Source: Gemmatimonadota bacterium
Lineage (GTDB): Bacteria; Latescibacterota; UBA2968; UBA8231
Direction of reading: 5' to 3'
Assembly: GCA_002712305.1 (NCBI GenBank)
Contig: PATE01000036.1
Location: forward strand, 1-26,277
Length of the DNA: 26,277 bases
Made by a program: the position numbers and the translations under genes. Positions 25,730-26,277 of the stretch are shown here, piece by piece. Numbering within the stretch: the first letter of the stretch is position 1; the number at the start of each line of letters is the position of its first letter. The notes under the pieces are model-generated. The model ran no database searches. It saw only the letters and a program-made list of their open reading frames with translations, and was not told where the DNA came from.

Positions 25730-26277
25730 ATGGAAACACCCAGCAGCAGGATGCAGTATGCCGAACGGATGCTGCGTCGTCTGTGTACGGAGGTCGGGCC
25801 TCATCCTTCTGGCACGCCCGAATACGAACAGGTGGTCCGCATCATCCACGAGGATCTGTCTGCTTCGATTCCCGACGTGCAACTCGACCGATATCTCGAC
25901 TACTGGGCGGCGCTGTCACCCGAACTCAATCACCAGGGAAATCGACTGGCCGTCGGCGTTGCCGAGAATTGTTCGGGGACATCGGCAGCGGGCTTCGATG
26001 GCCGCATTCGTCACACACCCGATGGTGTCACAACCTTCGCGATCGAGAATGTCGAAACGGGTTCCACGGACGCAGTGATTCACGTAAGCACAGATGTAGG
26101 CGTGCGACCGGTCTATCTATTTGGCGACGCCGTTCTTGGGCCGCCCAGATTCATCGTCGGCATTCGAGATGTCCCCTTTCTGGAATTACTCGCCGAGACC
26201 GAAGCCGTCGTCCAAGCACGTCTTCGCGTGGTCCACTCGACCGATTGCCCGACGCACAACATTGTGGCTCGGATTCC
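25730..26277 (+). CDS. M28-type metallopeptidase, N-terminal part (cut by window edge)
   Basis: An ATG at 25730 with a perfect GGAGGAG ribosome site 7 nt upstream opens a frame of 182 residues that runs off the window. The N-terminus has [18 protein letters not shown], the usual opening of M28 peptidases. Around residues 115-160 comes a PA-like strand-rich insert ([31 protein letters not shown]). The visible part ends with [16 protein letters not shown], matching the strand that leads into the zinc-binding core (NVIA... then HxD). The zinc ligands themselves lie outside the window, so activity cannot be confirmed. There is no signal peptide. It lies 126 bp after the PorU-like gene, with no clear terminator between. 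Confidence 0.7.
   Translation, partial: METPSSRMQYAERMLRRLCTEVGPHPSGTPEYEQVVRIIHEDLSASIPDVQLDRYLDYWAALSPELNHQGNRLAVGVAENCSGTSAAGFDGRIRHTPDGVTTFAIENVETGSTDAVIHVSTDVGVRPVYLFGDAVLGPPRFIVGIRDVPFLELLAETEAVVQARLRVVHSTDCPTHNIVARI

Overview
The window is about 26 kb of dense, GC-rich (by eye), typical bacterial DNA with short gaps, operons and many GTG/TTG starts. Two things suggest an FCB-superphylum organism outside classical Bacteroidetes, such as Latescibacterota or a relative. One is a PorZ-like/PorU-like pair of type IX secretion (T9SS) genes with C-terminal sorting-type domains. The other is an abundance of enolase-superfamily, Gfo/Idh/MocA, phytanoyl-CoA-dioxygenase-like and polysaccharide-lyase genes. 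The taxonomic placement is inference; no rRNA or other marker gene is present. I saw no tRNA, CRISPR array, insertion sequence or phage gene.

Layout. (1) 1-4862: a Gfo/Idh/MocA oxidoreductase (minus, cut by the window edge) diverges from a four-gene plus operon: galactonate-dehydratase-like enolase-superfamily enzyme, TauD-like Fe(II)/2-oxoglutarate oxygenase, an unknown 275-residue protein and a second enolase-superfamily enzyme. (2) 4872-8517, minus: PhyH-like oxygenase, NAD-dependent epimerase/dehydratase and two nitrilase-superfamily C-N hydrolases, three of the four overlapping. (3) 8615-14490, plus: exported heparinase II/III-type lyase, a predicted beta-propeller glycosidase-like protein and a third enolase-superfamily enzyme. 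(4) 14561-15803, minus: an intact short GntR/YtrA-type regulator followed by a membrane-protein gene broken by three frameshifts and a stop. (5) 15906-17506, plus: an amidohydrolase and a Rof-like Rho-binding antiterminator. (6) 17581-19344, minus: a 587-residue protein that looks like an (alpha/alpha) barrel. (7) 19630-25603, plus: PorZ-like and PorU-like proteins. (8) 25730-end: start of an M28-type peptidase.

How the genes may work together. Regions 1-3 look like catabolism of polyanionic carbohydrate or sugar acids. An exported lyase cuts polymer, propeller and barrel proteins may trim oligomers, three acid-sugar dehydratase/racemase-type enzymes act on the products, and oxidoreductases, oxygenases and C-N hydrolases handle modified or amide-bearing pieces. 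The substrate cannot be read from sequence. Region 7 encodes outer-membrane T9SS attachment-complex components. The most striking observation there is that the PorU-like protein keeps the family histidine but has serine where C25 peptidases carry the catalytic cysteine.
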